Below the pieces are notes generated by a model. It searched no databases. It was not told where the DNA came from and saw only the letters and a list, made by a program, of their open reading frames with translations. Positions 43,501 through 60,100 of a stretch of DNA of 64,000 bases are shown here, piece after piece. The stretch's first letter is position 1. Each line of letters begins with the position of its first letter. This DNA comes from Tetrahymena thermophila SB210 (Eukaryota > Ciliophora > Oligohymenophorea > Hymenostomatida > Tetrahymenidae). The position numbers and the translations under genes were made by a program. The stretch spans positions 1,364,001 through 1,428,000 of the forward strand of contig NW_002476426.1 of NCBI RefSeq assembly GCF_000189635.1, given 5' to 3'.

Positions 43501-46500
43501 TGAAGTACTTTTCAATCATTTATAAGAAATTTAATTTTGAGTTAAACGCTTTTTAGAATCTATTCAATAATCTTTGCAAAAAAAAGTGTAAGTCAGCTTC
43601 TCTTCTTTTCTACTTGTTTCTTTGTTATTCTGTTTATTAATTTAAATAGAATTTTTTCATCTCATCAAATTATTATAATTAGAAATCAATTTTTTTAAAA
43701 CTGTTTAGGCAAATTCCAAACAAATTCAATCAATATAACTTATCATGTTTTTATATTTCAGTCATTAATTTTTTAGTTATTTGTTCGTTAACTTAGAAAT
43801 GAAAAATATTTATATTTTTTACAATTCATAATGCTCAGTTTACATTCGAAAGCTGGATCCAAGTTTTGAGATATCATAACCAATAATTTGATCAGAAGCT
43901 TGAATGATTTATTTTGTTTTTCTTGGATCAACAATAAATAATACCAAATATACTTTTTACTTACCCTAATTTTTAGATTAGAAAATTGTATTATTTATAA
44001 ATTCCCCAGTTATTATTTGTCAAACAAGAGAAATTCAGATTTAAAGTATTAGGAGACTAGAAAAAATAAATGAAAACGGATAACTTAACACATAGAAGGC
44101 TCGTAAGTGTATTAACTTGAGTCTAGTAGTTTAATCAATATTTTATATAACATTAGAAAGTATAAAATAAATTTGCTTAAATATTTGCAAAGCTGGTATT
44201 ATTTTCATAAACCACAATATTTTTAGATGTATGAATGTATGGATTATTTTTAACTATATATTTTACTCCATAAAAATTACATTAAATTATACTCGAATGG
44301 CCTTTTACAAAGAAAGATAAAATTGATTTGAAATAAATGTTATTTTTGTTTTTGTTTTTTTTGGGGAATAGGTAAATTAATCAATAAATGAATTAATATT
44401 ATCTAACTTTAACACCAAATAAGTTTTTTTTGATCAATTGTACCAGTTTGAATGCTAACACTATTCTTTTTAAGATTTATTGGTATTTAATAATAGTCCG
44501 AAATGTTAATTGTAAGAAATTATAATAATAAAAATACAAAAACTTAATTTATAATTCAACTTTTATAAAACTTCTAAAATGATTGAAGAATAATTAGCTG
44601 AGCCTGCTAATCCAAACCAAGAACAAGGTGCTCCTTAAGCTCCTTAAAGTTAATAAGTAGAAAAGAAAAAAATATTGGTTATTGGCGCTGGTCCTTGTGG
44701 TATATTGGCTACTAAGCATTTGAGCATTAATAATGATGTTATTTGTGTTGACTCTAAGGAAGGCTTGGGTGGGTTATGGCACTATGACAAGCATGATGAA
44801 AACAATCATCCAAATTTAAACTAAAATGCCTATTACTAAAACTACGGAGTACTATAAAGCTCTCTTTATGAAGATATGGTAAGCAACTTCCCTAAATGTT
44901 TGATGACTTACAAGGGTTTTCCTCCTAAAAAGGAATATAATTAATTTATGACTACCGCCGAATTCAATGACTACTTAAATTGTTATACTGCTCATTTCGA
45001 CATATAAAAATGCATGAAATTTAATACCTTTGTAGTAAAAGTTAGATTAGCAGCTAATATGACAGAAGAGGAACTTTAAAAAGTAGGTTTCAATGTAACT
45101 AAAAGATTTGTTGCTTCTCTTTGCCCTTCAGAAAGCTATAAAGCTGATAAATCTAATATAAGTTATATCGAAGTAGACTCAGTAGTAGTATGCTCAGGCC
45201 ACGACAGTGTAAAATAATTTCATATTTTTTGTTTTAAAAAAAAAAATCATGAGCAAATGAATGTGAAATTTTGTTGCACATTTTAAAAAATAAATTAATT
45301 ATTGCTCTTCTTTTGAAGTGTAAGAGTGTCTCAGGTTTTATTCTAATTTAACCTAAGTAGAGATGTTTTTGAAAAAAAGAGTTAATATTTAGATTTTGTA
45401 TTTACCCTCTTCGATTATCAATTAATTAATTGAATATTTACACTGTGCTTAATATCCAAAACAAATTATTAAATTATTTGGTTGTTTAAAAATATAAAAA
45501 TAATTAATCAAAATAGGTTCCAAATTACCCAAAAATTGAAAATAGAGAAGTCTTTGAAGGAGATGTCATCCATATGCACAATTTTAGAAAACATAAATTA
45601 GATTAATACAAAAATACTCATGTATTGATTTATGGAGCTAACATGTCAGCATAGGATCTAGTCTAATTTATGATAACTGATAAAGATAAAAGAGCCTCAA
45701 AAGTTACTGTCCTCGGAAATAAATAATTAATTTCTTAATTTGAAAAAACAAAAGCTTATAAAAAGGAAATTGATGAAGGTATTCTTGAAATGAGAGTTGG
45801 AGTTATCCGCAATTATTTAGGAAAGTAATCTATCATCCTTGAAGATGAAACTGTTATTGACAAAATAGATAATATAATCTATGCAACAGGTTACTAGTAC
45901 AGATATCCTTTTTTGGAGGATACTGGTGATAACTTGATCGAAACATACAATAAAGAATCTCGTTGTAACGCATTTGGTCCTCTTTATCGTCGTATTTTCT
46001 CTATTAGAGAACCAAACCTTGTATTTTTGGGTTTAATAGCTGGACAACTCACTATAGAAGCTATGTATGAAAGATAGGCTATTGTTGCTAAAAGAGTCCT
46101 TGATGGAGATGTTCTTCTACCATCTAAAGAAGATATGTTGCGTGAATTCAAGTTGGAATATGATGAAATATAAAAATACTCTAAAGATTTCAAAAATTTC
46201 TTCAAAATTTCCAATAGAGAAGGTGTAGGCTCTGTATAAGAATTGAATTATATTAAAATGTGTTAAGAGATCGCTTAAATACCTATTGATGAGGAATTTT
46301 AAAAAATTGCATTTGAAGTATGCGGACCAATAATGGATAGCTACATGGCATAAGGAAACTATGCTTTTATGAAGAAGCATGATTTTGGTTCATTATATCC
46401 TGAAAACTATAGTCCTAATCCAAGTTTATTTTGAAAAAAATAAATAGACTAATTATATAAATAGTATATAAATAATTTATTTACACTAATTATGTACTAC

Positions 46501-49500
46501 ATTTTATTTTATTTCTGATAAAAATTTATTAAATTTGAGTAACAAAGCTCTAAAAAACCACATTTTTATTTGAAATTTATCAAATACATATTGTATAAAT
46601 ACTTTTCTACAATTACTGGCATCGCCTTTTCAATTTATTCTATATTTGATAATTTTAATATTTAAATCACTTTATATTTTCATAATTATAACAATTACTT
46701 TAGCTTGTATTTTATTTTTAATTGTTTGTTTTAATTTATGAATTTATAAAATTCTACTATTAAGTTATCAAATCTATTTTAGTTACTGATCAACACTTAA
46801 CGAGATTGATGAATTATTTATTTATTTTAAGTATGATTAGTTGGCTGTGCTTATTTTTTTGTTTTTTTATTTTAGATTATAAAAGTTTAAAATATAATTA
46901 GTCATTTAAAAATAATTATTGACTATTTAATAATGAAGAAATCACTTTTCTATATAATTAATAGCATATAGCAGTTTTTTAGGAAGTAGCACAATAAAAT
47001 TATAACAATCAATAAAAAATTTTGTTTGACTTCTTAATAATTTCATCAATTTTATCATTGCAAATGATTTAACTTAAATCTTTTTATTTAAGTTTAATAA
47101 ATTTTTTTTTAGTTTTATTAAAATTATAATCTAACTTATATAAAGAAAGGTTGTTTAAATATACTTATCTTAGTTGATATTAATTTAATTAGTTTTTTAT
47201 TTTAAATTTCAAATTAAAATTTTGGTAATATAAATATGTGGTAAATTCCAAAATTGATTTTTCACTTTCTAAGTCTTTTTTTGCCTTTTTTAATCAATAA
47301 TTTTCTAAAATAGATTAATAAGAAAAATAAAGCACTCTATAATATATAATGATTTAAGCCAACTAATCTTTATAAGACTATATAAATAACAAGATATAAA
47401 TAAATAAATAAAAAAATTAGAAATATGAAAAATTAAAATTAATTAGATAATTAGAAAAATTTGGTTTTGAAAAAATAATTTAGATTATTAAAGTGAAAAA
47501 AATAATAATATTCTACATTAAAAATTTTTTTTCGAAAAAATATATAAGAAAAGGCATTAAATATTCAGAAAAATATTATAAAATCTAATAAAATTATATC
47601 AAAAAAAATAATTAATTAAGCTTTAGTATAACCAAAATTAACTTAAAAATGTACAAACACATATTTGATAATATTTATTTTTATTTAGTTATTTCGCAAT
47701 TATTTTTTTAGAAAAAAAAACATTGTTTAATTAAAATTTTTTGAATATTTGCAAATCAAATATAAATTGATTTAAATATGATTTTAGATGACAATTGCTT
47801 TATATTAATAAATTTAACAAAAATAATTATCATTAATATTTTACTTGAAAAAATAAAAATGAATTTAAAATAAATAAAATCAAAATAAAACATATCAGAA
47901 TGATAAATTATTGATATTAATTATATGCAAGACTTTTTTCAATTTATTAATAGGCAGATATAGTCAAACAAAGATATTTCACTATAAATTTTATTTCTAA
48001 CTTAGTAACTGCCAATAAATTAAAGTATCTAATATAAAGTGTACTCAGTGCTTTTAAGATATTAATATATTTCTTCTATTTTTGCTTTCAATAATTAATC
48101 ATTATGTGTGCAATAGTAAAGTTCTCTTTTACACCAAGAGGCGGCTATCCATTAAATTAGAAATTTTAACTCCTTGTCTCCTTTAAAATCACCACAACCC
48201 CAATTACCTGTAATTATTCCTTATCTACGGTTATTATATTTTAAGACGTTATCACACCTAAAAGCAGTATAAGCTTTAGCAATATCTCTCATAACGTTAT
48301 TTTATTCGAACTAATAATTATGTTCGTATTTTTCATTTTCTATTTCAACTTTACTAAAATCTATAGCATCCATTCCTACTATAACTACATTTAACATATT
48401 GTTTTCTTCCTAAACTTCTAATTAATCATCATAATATGGGCCTTTAAATGTAAGATTGCATCCATAACCTTCATAGCTGTTTAATAATTTACAAATATTT
48501 GTTTGATGAATAATTTAAAAAATAAAAAACTTTACTCAGAAACTTGCTAAGCTCCCTAAATTACAATAGCCTCATTATCTTAAAGCTCAGAAAATAATAG
48601 AATTCCAACTAAACATTCAGGTGAAATAAGATATCTAATTTCTTCTTGCAAAGCTCCTCTGTTTAATACCCCTCCTCCAATTAACTTATTAGCAAAAGTA
48701 ACTTAAATTAAATTCCTTCCTGATTCTATACTCTTATCTGAATATACTTCCACTAAAGATTTTTTTGTAATATTACTCTTTTTTAAATCATTAATAGAAG
48801 CTTGTTATCCATAGCTATAATTTACTCTTTCAAATGACACACAAAGATCTAAATTAATTTTATCATTATAAACTTGCTCAAAATAGTTAAATAGGAATTT
48901 TAGTTTTTCCTTTTTTAAATTGTTTAGTGAGGCATCAGTCCCTTTCATGTATAATTTACTAAAATCAAAGCAAAGTGGAAAATTATCTAAATCAGGCTAT
49001 TTATGTAGAGTACAAAAAAACATATTGCTTAGAAGCACAGCTATTTAGTATTTAGTAAATTTTTATTCCTCCTTCTCTCCTTAAAGAAGCAATTTTATTG
49101 GTTCTTACTAAAAAGCATTACTAATATCTAGAGCTAATTTAGCCATATATGGAATTAATTCATTTTAATATAATTGCTGTTTCTTCATTGAAAGCTCATC
49201 TAAATATTCTGAAAGAATTTGTGTTGAAATATTCTTCTTATTTGTGAAATGAGCATTAATAATTTTTTATATCATCCCCACAATTTCGTTCATAGTATGG
49301 TGTTTTGCTTTTATACTTTTAAGCTAATCCTCAACTATTGCCCAAAGACTTAAAATATCATTAGGCTATATGTAAACATATAAACGCTTTTTAGGTTCAT
49401 CTATTTCTAATTCTATATCTGTATTAGAGTTTTAATCATCATCTTAATATTTTGTTAAAGTGCTCATAGTGCTTAGCCTCTGCTTACTAAAAAAATTTGA

Positions 49501-52500
49501 AATAAATATTTAATCTGTATCTTAAAAATTAAACAATGAGTAAATATTTATTATTTTGCAAATTAGATGCTTAATTATAATCAAAATCAATCAATAGCTT
49601 TTTAATAAAATTTTGAATAGGAATGAAATAAGATAATTATTTATTTATTTACAAATAGTTTGTTTATAGCGGAAAGATATTATATTTGACCAGGCATATC
49701 AATTATTATAAAATATTATTAACTAACCAAGCTAAATAAGATGATATGCTTCTCTAAATAGATATTTTAGATGAAATTTTTGTGTTTGTAAGTAAAAAAA
49801 ATGAAAAAAAATTATTTTCTTATTTTTAAATGAAATTTTAGATTTTTAGAATAGAAATTATTATGAATAAAACAAAAAAATTGGAAATATTTTTGGATTA
49901 ATTCTATTTTACTAACGAGAAAACTAAAAAATATTCTAATATCAATTTGATGTCTTAAGTAATGCCTTTAAAAAAAATCTCAAAGACACTCAATGAATAA
50001 ATGTTATAAAGAGATAACTTGGATCAAGATATGAATTGAAGACTCAGCCTTGACTGAATTGTAAAGACCATATTAAAAATAAATAAAAAATAATTACACA
50101 AATTTTTAAAATTACTTAATGACTCGAATCTGCCAATTCTTGTAAGTTAAACATGCCCAACTTAATGAGTTATAACGCATATAGAAATATAGATAAATTT
50201 AAGATATTTTTAGGTTTTAACCAGATTTGATTTTAAAAAGAAAAATCTTAAATTATCTACTAAAGTAAAAAAAAAAATATTTTGTTTGAAAATATTTTTT
50301 TTATGAGAAAAGATTAAACTTTTAGCTAAAATAAAGTATAAAAATGTAATATTCATTGACTATTTTTTTCTATACAATGTTTTATATCTAAGTAAAAGTT
50401 TAATTATTCACTTACTTAATTTATCTTAAAGAATTAGATTGAATTCATGAATCTTTAATTGCTAAAAAGCATTATATTTTGTTTTTTAAAATAGATAAAA
50501 GTTATATTATTCTACTCATATTTCTGTAAAAAATTACAAAACTTTAAATAAAATGTTATTGTATGGTTAAACATTTTTGGAATTCAATTAACATATAAAA
50601 ACTCATCAATTTAATTTTAAATATTGATGTATTTTTTAGTGGCATAAAATAATTGATTAAAATAGTTATTTAACTTTTATACATTTCCTAAAAAGTAGCA
50701 AATATATATATATTTGAGGATTATCATATCATTCATTGCTTATTATTCTAATAGCAAATAGTAAAATTTAAGATTGAAAATCAGATTTATTTAGTATGTT
50801 TGTAATAGCTAATGAGTATAATTCACATCTAATTTTGAATGCATTATGTTAAATGGGATTTGAAATTTTCAATAAACAAATAGAGATAAAAAAATGAGAA
50901 GAATATGCATGCATATATGCGTGAATTATTTTGTAATTGCATGAAAAGTTTATTTGATATTTAACAATGATAAATAGTGATTCTAATTGTAAAAATAATA
51001 ATTAATTTATTTTAGTAAAGAAAAAAGTGAAAAATATTATTCAAATAAAGCCTAGGAAATAAAGTAAAAGAAAATAAAAATTGCCAATAGAAGAAACACA
51101 GAGAATAAAATTGAAAAAAAGGCTAACAAAATTTAAAAATAAATCTTAGATTTATTGATAATAAAGAAACATTGTAAGCTAAATTATATTAAAGAATCAA
51201 GTTAAGTTCCATTTCAAAGATTATTGGTTTTTTGAATTAAGTCAACTTTAGTAATAAAAATTTAAAATAATGTCACTATTTGGTATTTTCGCTAGTTGTG
51301 GAATCTGCTGCAACAGTGAAGACAAGCGAGAATAGTAACAAAACCTCAGCAATTCTCAAAATTCAAATCCTGACCGTGTCAGGTAGCTGATTTTAGAAAG
51401 CTAAAGGCAAAATAATCTTACAAATAGCGGAACTTATGCAAATAATTAAAATACAGCCTAAAACATAGAAGATCCAGACGGATTTATTGAAATTACCCCC
51501 ATTTTTAATGGTCCAAAATCTGGATCTGGATCAGGCTCTGAGGTTGAAGAGGATTATTGTGAGATAATTTAAGAGGTTAATACAAGTTCTAGGCAATCTT
51601 CATCTTCTTCCAGGAACTCACAAAAAGAAACAAGTTAAGTTTATCAAGAATTTGTTTCTTTGCCAATAAAAAAATCTAAAAGAAGAAACGATTAACTTCA
51701 TGGAGCAAGTGGAAGCGGAAATGATATGTCTTATAAAGCTTCAATGAGATCTCGTAACAGTTCATCCCATTCTTAAGATGGTGGTAGCTAGTCACGTTTA
51801 GAAAAGCAATCAAAGCGTAGTACTAAAGCATGGACTGAGGAAGAAGATAGACTTCTTCGTTTCTATTATAGTAAGCATAATGGCAAGTGGCCAGCTATTG
51901 CTAATGAGATGGCAGATAGAAATGCCTCCTAATGTTCCTAGAGATGGAGAAGAATTAAGCCTTCGAAAATCAGAAGGCCATGGACTCCTGAAGAGGATAA
52001 TATGGTTTTAGCTCTTATTAAATAACATGGTAAAAACTGGGGATTGATATCATCACAAATGGATAATAGAAGTGGTAAATAGGTTCGTGAAAGGTAATTA
52101 TTTATCAAGCCTTACTAACAAATTCTTTAATATATAAAAACTTACCTTTTTATAAAGATTTATACTCTTCTTTCTTCACCAACATATTCTCACTTTATCT
52201 CCTATCATTTGGATTTTAAAGTAATATTGTGCTCTACTAAATTAAAAATTTGTTTGATACTTTTCATTAAAATGAGTGAATTTGCCTTAAAAGCAAATTT
52301 GGATTAAGTTTAGTGAAAATTTGGTCATAGCAAATTTCAAGTTGTGAGAAAATAAGTTCGTTTTATGCTATCAATTTAAAACGAATATTTAAGATTCCAA
52401 AATAAAAAGGAATTAGTTTAGCAATTGGTTCAAAGGGAATAATTCTTTCTCATAAATCTAATTTTTTAAAGATTCTCATACTTTCAATTTATTTTAAAAA

Positions 52501-54073
52501 ACATTATTTGTATTTTTAAAATAAATATTATTAAATTGGTGAAATTTATTTATGGAAAGGGAAAATACTTAATTGCTTATTTCGAACTAAACATTAGAAA
52601 ATTTATATTACATCAGTAAAAGAAGAGTTAAAATTTAAAATATGAATTTTTAAATGAATTAAATTAATTTAATAAACGGATAATAAATTTATTTTTATAT
52701 AATTTAGATATATAAACAAACTAGATCCAGAATTAAATAATGGCTAGTTCAACGAAGAAGAAGACAGAATAATCATTGATAAATACTACAAGATTGGTCC
52801 TAAGTGGAGTGAAATTGCAAAATTTTTATAAGGAAGATCAGAGAACATGGTCAAGAATCGTTTTTACTCATATATTAAAAAGACCTATGCAATCAATTCT
52901 TTGCAAGGAAGTAACGGTGTTCGCTCTGATAATGGTTAATTGTATGATATGAATTCTTCTCCTAGGTTAAATAATGAAAATGATAGAGCAAGCAGCTATG
53001 CTTCTTCTTTATACAACGATTTAGATCCTTCCATAAACAGCGGAAATATTGAAAGTGAAGAAAGCTCCTCAGAAGGCGAATAATACAATTAATTTTAATT
53101 AGGTTTCAACTAATAAGGATTAGCAATAAATAATTAAGGATTAGGTTTAGTAGATGATAAAAAAGTGATGAATAGTTTTAACAATAATATGAATAAGTAC
53201 TAAGATGATATTTATAAGCAACAAGATCCAATGTATTTTTAGTCATAGCAATAAAATAATCAGTTTTTTTAGAACATGCCAATATAATAATAAAATAATA
53301 TTTTGATTTAGAATAATTAGTAAAATAGCCAATAGCAAAATTAGTAATAGTTCTATATGCTTAACTAAGAAAACCAATAATCAGGTATGAACTAGTACTA
53401 GAACTAAAATAAGCATAATTTACCTTAAACAATGGTTAGCAGCTAAGATTACATCAAAAGAAACAATTAATACAAGAAGATTGAGAATGAAAAAGTTGAG
53501 GAGATGTTTCACACTCCTCGTTTGGCTCTTGCTAACAACTCTTCTTTCTTCCCTTCTGATATCTTCATTTAGTAATAAAAGCTTTAGCAAGACGAAATCA
53601 TGAATTCAAATGGCTAATAATCATTGGGAAACAACTTTTTCAACACATCTCCTTCTCCTCTTATTCTTTTAAGTCCTGCTTAAATGAAAACAGAGTAATT
53701 TTCTTTTACTTCAAATACTCCAGGAAGAAGGTTTTTGGTTTCAAATTCTAATACTCCTTATACAAATAACATAAGCTCTCAACAAAATAATGTTCATTTC
53801 AATTTCAATAACATAGCATCTACTCCTAACTATTAATTAGGCAATTAGTCATCTTAACCCTAATATCAAAACAACAATTATAATTAAAATTATATATAAA
53901 ATCAAACCAATTAGCAATATTAGCAGTAAATGTCATCATAAAGCTAAATGATGGATTCTACTGGTCTCAACTAGTAAATCTTTAGTTTTTAGAATCACAA
54001 CAATTAAGTGAATAATCCTAACCAATTAAAAGAAAAAATAGAAGATACCTTTGATCATTTGAACATTAACACA

Positions 54074-54104
<31 letters not shown>

Positions 54105-57100
54105 TTAATAACAATAATTATTATAATAATAATAACTTTGGATAAGGTTCTCAACAAAATCCTCATGGAAACTACTACTTACCTAATATTCCCCAAGGAT
54201 AAAATTTAAATGAATACTCTCAGCCTATGTACTTTTAGCAAGGAGGTGATCAATAAATGACTTAATAGTAATTTTAATAAAATCAGCAATATTAGCAAAA
54301 TAATTTAAATAGAAATTAAAGCAATCGTGAAGAACTAAGGCTAGATATATCTTGTACAGATAATCGTTAAAAGTTAGAGGATCCTTAACAAAGTAATAAT
54401 AACACTAACAATCTAATCCCATTAGCTACACCTAAAATTGATAGAAAGCAACTAAAAAATATGATAGTAGATCTTGAATCTTAACTTTAACTTCTTAAAG
54501 TATAATAACAATTCTTGAATGATGAAGATTCAAATTGATATGGAACACAATCAAACAAGCAAGCACTTTATCATTTACTATTTAAATTAGTATAACAGTT
54601 TCTCATTTTAATTTTTTGACTTCTTCTAAAATTATTTAGAGGATTCATAGTTTAAAAAAAAAGATATATAAATATATAATTAATTATATATAAACTAATT
54701 AAAATTATTTTTTATCAAATTGAGGTTGCTGTTCTTCATTCACTTAATTATTAAAACTTAAAATCAAGTTTACTAATTTATTAAAATCTAAACATTTAAT
54801 CACTCATTCACTATTATTAAATATCTTGAAAAAATAATCTCTTGTAATCACTAGTATCGTTATGCTGTATTACTTACTTACTAATTTTTGAGAAAAGAAA
54901 AGGAAGGGAAAACCATGAGAAGTTTTTTACAATAAAAAATTAAATTGATTACCTACCTACCTACCTACATATCCTCTTTTAAATTTTTAAATTAAGAAAA
55001 ATAATTAGAAAGATAAATAAATTTTTAATTTCATTATATTTTATAATATATTGGTTTCCATGTTCAAAGATTGTAATTTTTTTAAATAAAATTTTTTGTT
55101 AAATCGAATAGTAATCTAAAAAATAAAATAAAAATTATTAATATGAAGATTAATCTTTTCATATTTATTTATTTTATCACTTTTTTAACTTAAATTTTTA
55201 TTTTACATATCATATCTTTTACCTTTATAATTTTCGAATAAAGCAATGTGTTCGACTCAAATAAAAATTGAAAGATTATTATAATAATTTATTAAGAAAT
55301 CCTTTAATAAAAATGATATTTTCTAAGCAGAAGTCTTTACCTAAAAATATCGAAGATTTGGTCCATTAAAAAATCAAATCAAAATAAGCAAAAGCATCAA
55401 AAAAATTTAAATAAAGTTACAAATACTATAAAGGAGTTTTCAATAAAATTATATGAATGTGTAAAGATTTTTGAAAAATTTATTTCAAGAAAAACAAAAA
55501 GATCTTTTTTATTTAAACAGATAAATAAAGGTTACTTTAATTTTGACAAATAATAAAATATTGATTGATTGATTTTTTGTGTAAATTTTGACAATTTTAA
55601 TTTTTATACATAAATTTAATCAAACAAATATTTGTTTTTTTTGTGGTGCAAAGGTTATTCAAAAACAAACAAAAAATAATTGAAAAATCTAAAAATTTAA
55701 TTTTAAAGGTTTTTATTCATAATTTATTATTTTTTAGGAATCTAATCATAAATCTCACATAATCATTATGAAAAAATATAAATTAAGAATTTTATTCTTT
55801 AAAAAGAGCTGTTTTCCTCATGAAAAATGTGTGATTTTTATATGTTTATTAAAAGTGTTTGTGAGAAAGAAAATTGTTTAATAATAATAAATATTAATTT
55901 ATTTACCAAAATAATATTACTTTACTAATGTAGAATATTTTATTGATTCTTGTTTAGTGACAGTGAAAATTGTTAAAATGGACTAGATAATTTCAAATCA
56001 AAAAAAGAAAAACAATATTTCACTTTTATTTGCTTAGCATCTATTTTAAAGGATTTTAGATTTGAAGATATGTAAACTAATTCTGTATGTGTATCTTTCA
56101 TTATGAATAAAATAAAGAATATTTTTATATGAAAAGTAAATCTTATTATTTCTAATTCAATTTACTTTCTTTTATAAATTAATTTTCTATTTTTTGTTAT
56201 GTAAGACTTTTATTCATTTATTCATTTTTTACCACTATTAAATTGTAAAATTTAAGATTGTTGGTTTAGCATAGACTCTTACTTCGTGTCTAATAACTAT
56301 CTAAATCAATCAAATCAATTTAATTCAACTTAAAATTTCAGGCTCTTACTAAGTTTTACTTATAATTTTTATTTGTTAATTGTGAATGTATTTTTGTAAA
56401 AAAATAATTAAATTTAAATATTAAAAATATATGAATTAATTCATGATAAATAAAAGAATTTACTTCTTTTTAAAATTCTTTTGTTATTTATTAATCAATA
56501 AATAATATTAACAAAAGTATTGTTTATCTTTTTACTTAGATAAAATTTTACTTATTTTTATTAATCAGTTTATTGGACTAAATGTGACATAACATATTTT
56601 ATATAGGCTGGGTAATAACGCATGAATGGATGAGATAATAATAAATTATGTGTACTGACTTCATAATACACTTACTAAAACCAATAAATATTTTTCGAAA
56701 ATCTTCTAAAAATTATTTAATATATAAAAACAAATTCTTTTATTTTGATATGATAAACCTATTATCAATGTAAGTATATTTTTATTTATTGCATTAAAAT
56801 ATTAACAGATCATAGACAGAAAATTTAGGGTGAAAAACAAAAACTTTTTTTATAGATAAGTAAAGAAATCGAATATAAATTTAGCATCTCAAGATATAAT
56901 TATTATTTTTCTATGAATATAATCAATCATACATTCGGCTAAATATATTTCTTCAAGCTATAAATAGTAATTAATGTCACTTGAAAGAAATATTGAAAGT
57001 CTAATTTTCTGGTGAATTGTTTTGATTTCAAATTTAGTTAGTCTAAAGAGATTATTAGTAAAAACGAACAAATAATTAATTCCATAATAACGTGTGTTTA

Positions 57101-60100
57101 ATATATTTTTAATAGAAATTTTTTATATTATTTAATTCAACAGGATGACTGACTGATGTCATTCTATACACTGTCAAATTTCTAAATATATTTTTTATTG
57201 TTTTAAAATTAATGCAAAGTAGGCTAAGAAATTTTACTTATCAATCAAATTTCATAACCGATTTTTCTATCTATTTTATAATTATTACTAAAAAAAAACT
57301 ATAAGGATTATATATAATTTATAAAAAAAAATAGATTTATGTCTGACATTTATTATTGAAGTTATTTATGTCTACTTTGAATTTTTATGTATCAGAGTAA
57401 CATGATTTAAAAAGAAAAATATTTAAATGGTTTGATAATATAGATAATAAGTACAAAACAATAGGTAAGCAATCTATAGTAAAAAGGGTGTTTTGTTTGA
57501 TTGAATTACGTATTTTTGAGTAGAAAAACTCAAATTAAATTAATTGAATTCATTAAAATTTAAGAGTTAAACAAACAAACAAAAAAAAGTGGAGTTATTC
57601 GCATTTTACTTTGAAGAAACAATTAGAAGATACACCTTTTAAAAAAAGTATTATACACTGATTGGAAAACCTTAGTGGGCTGATAGTTTTTTTTACAAGA
57701 AAATTGGGGAAAGATATATATAAATTGTGTTTTTTATTGGTTTCTATTTGATAAAAGCAAACTATAAACTAGAATGGAAAATTAGCTAAGTGTTTAATTG
57801 AAAGAAAGCGAATAAATGAATTAATGAAAATTTTTAATTGGGGGCAGAGAGATTGAAATAGCAAAGCAAGGAAAGCTAAAAGAAAATAATTAATTTTTTC
57901 AAAACAAAAAACAACAACAAACAAAGCAAAGCATCGCTTAAGCTTCTAACAACAATCAAGATCGCGGTTTATACCACATCATAAAAATAACCCTCAGACC
58001 TTAGAGCCACCTTTTTTTAAAACCCATATTTTAAAAAAAAGTAGGAAAATTGACTAGATTTATCCGCTACACAACACATTGTAACGTTGAATTCATATGT
58101 TCATAATGGACAGTTTAGAGATTTCTGACTCTTCTTCAGAGTCTTAACATGAGTTAAAGAAAGCCGAAAAAATTGAATATAGTTCTGTCTGCTCTACTGA
58201 TGATGAACTTAATTTGCACCTCAGCCCCTAGAGCGACATTTCCCTTCCTCGCAACATCAACAGACCTTCAGTCAAGAAGAGTTCAGTAGTGAATTAATTA
58301 GAATAAGAGGAAGTACCACCTATGCCTATGCCCAGAACTATTTTCGGTTTCCTTGAAAGAAAAATTTAATTGAAAAATGCTATGAAAGTCTAAGAAAACA
58401 ACAACAATAATAATACTAATAATAACAATATTAACATCCAAAGTGCAGTCGTCCCCAGTAAGGTAAGCTGCGTTCAATGCTAATAATCATAGCAAATTAT
58501 CAGTTCCATTCATTTCAATATCAAGGATCATGAATTCGTATCTGAAGAAGAGGGCAGTGAAGATGAATGCACTGCTTCAAACGAAAACGGTGGTTAGGAA
58601 AATGCAAATTAAGTTTATCAACAGAAGAGCGGACAGAAAAAATTCGTAGTTTATTAAATTGAAGCTGTCGAAACTAAAAGAAGAGGAAAAAAAATTCTCA
58701 GCAAAGAATCTTGGAACTTCACATCTCGTTACTCAATGCTCCGTGAGTTGTACCATAGCCTTAAGAAGGAAATTAGTGACTTCTCAAGTCTTAATTTACC
58801 CAAATTCCCTGGTAAAAAGTGGTTTGGTAATACCGATGAAAAGTTCTTAAGTGAGAGAAAGAGAGATTTGTAAATCTTTTTCAGTGCTCTCTCCAAATGC
58901 AAAGTTGCCATGTAATCTAAAACCGTCTAAGAATTGATTACTGAATCTAGAGAACTTGCTGATGAAGAATTTAGATTGTGAAATAAAAGTCATTGATAAA
59001 CCAAATAAATTATCATCCAATCTATCTATCTATCTATTACACCCTTTACCTAGATGATGCTATTAATTATCTTAATTTGATTTATATATAAATTTAACCA
59101 ACCAACAAATATAACCCAATCCAACCAATCCAATTTATATCTCTACCTATATCTATCTATATCTAAAAGCATCGATCTAGCTTATAATCTACCTCTTTTC
59201 TTAGAAACGAATAAAGCTGCGAAACATTTATATCCCCTATATCTATCTATATATTAAAAATCAACAAATCTTAATTATATTTAAACCTTGATGATTTTAC
59301 TCAAACTAAATAGGTGCAAAAGGGACAGAAAATATGACCAAGGAATAACTTTAATACATACTTCTTTACTTACTTACTAGCAGAAGGCTCATTGCATTAG
59401 CTTACTAAATGATTGGCCCTATTAGTTACTTACTCCTTTATTATTGATTGATTAACATTGAATTTTAGAACTTTAGAATTTTAGATTATTTTTTTCTATA
59501 TCTTTCATCTCCTTCCTTTTTTTCATCATAATCCATCCTTACTTAGAGCATAGAAAAAAGGAAGTATTTTATAAATTGAGGTAAGAAAAATTGATTTATA
59601 AAATAGAAAGAGCAGCTGCCTTTAGCATGCTTCTTCTCCTCCCCTCCTTATGGCTTATTTTTCTGAGTCGCAAATAATCTTCTCTTTAACAACCCCCCAT
59701 CTTTTTAGCCTTGAGACTATATTCTATATATGTTTAAACTAACTAATATTGTGATTATCTTTTATATGTTTTCGTTGATAAAATCATTTTTAATTACCTT
59801 AATATATACAATTTTATATTTACAATAACCCTAGCGTGCTAATCTCTCATCTGGCCCTAACCCCTCCCAGATGAGGAAGCATTGACTAATAATCAATCTC
59901 AAAGATTACCACCTTTTAATTAATAGTTGTTATTAATTAATGACCACCACCACCTACCGACCTGCCTTCTCTCTATCTGACCTATGCTCTGTGTTATAAG
60001 AAAACAAACAAATAAACACATTCATACTTGGAGGAGAAGGAGGTTAAGGAAGGGTTGAAGAGATGTAAAAATTCTATTCAATGGAAGGTTTGTGGATTCA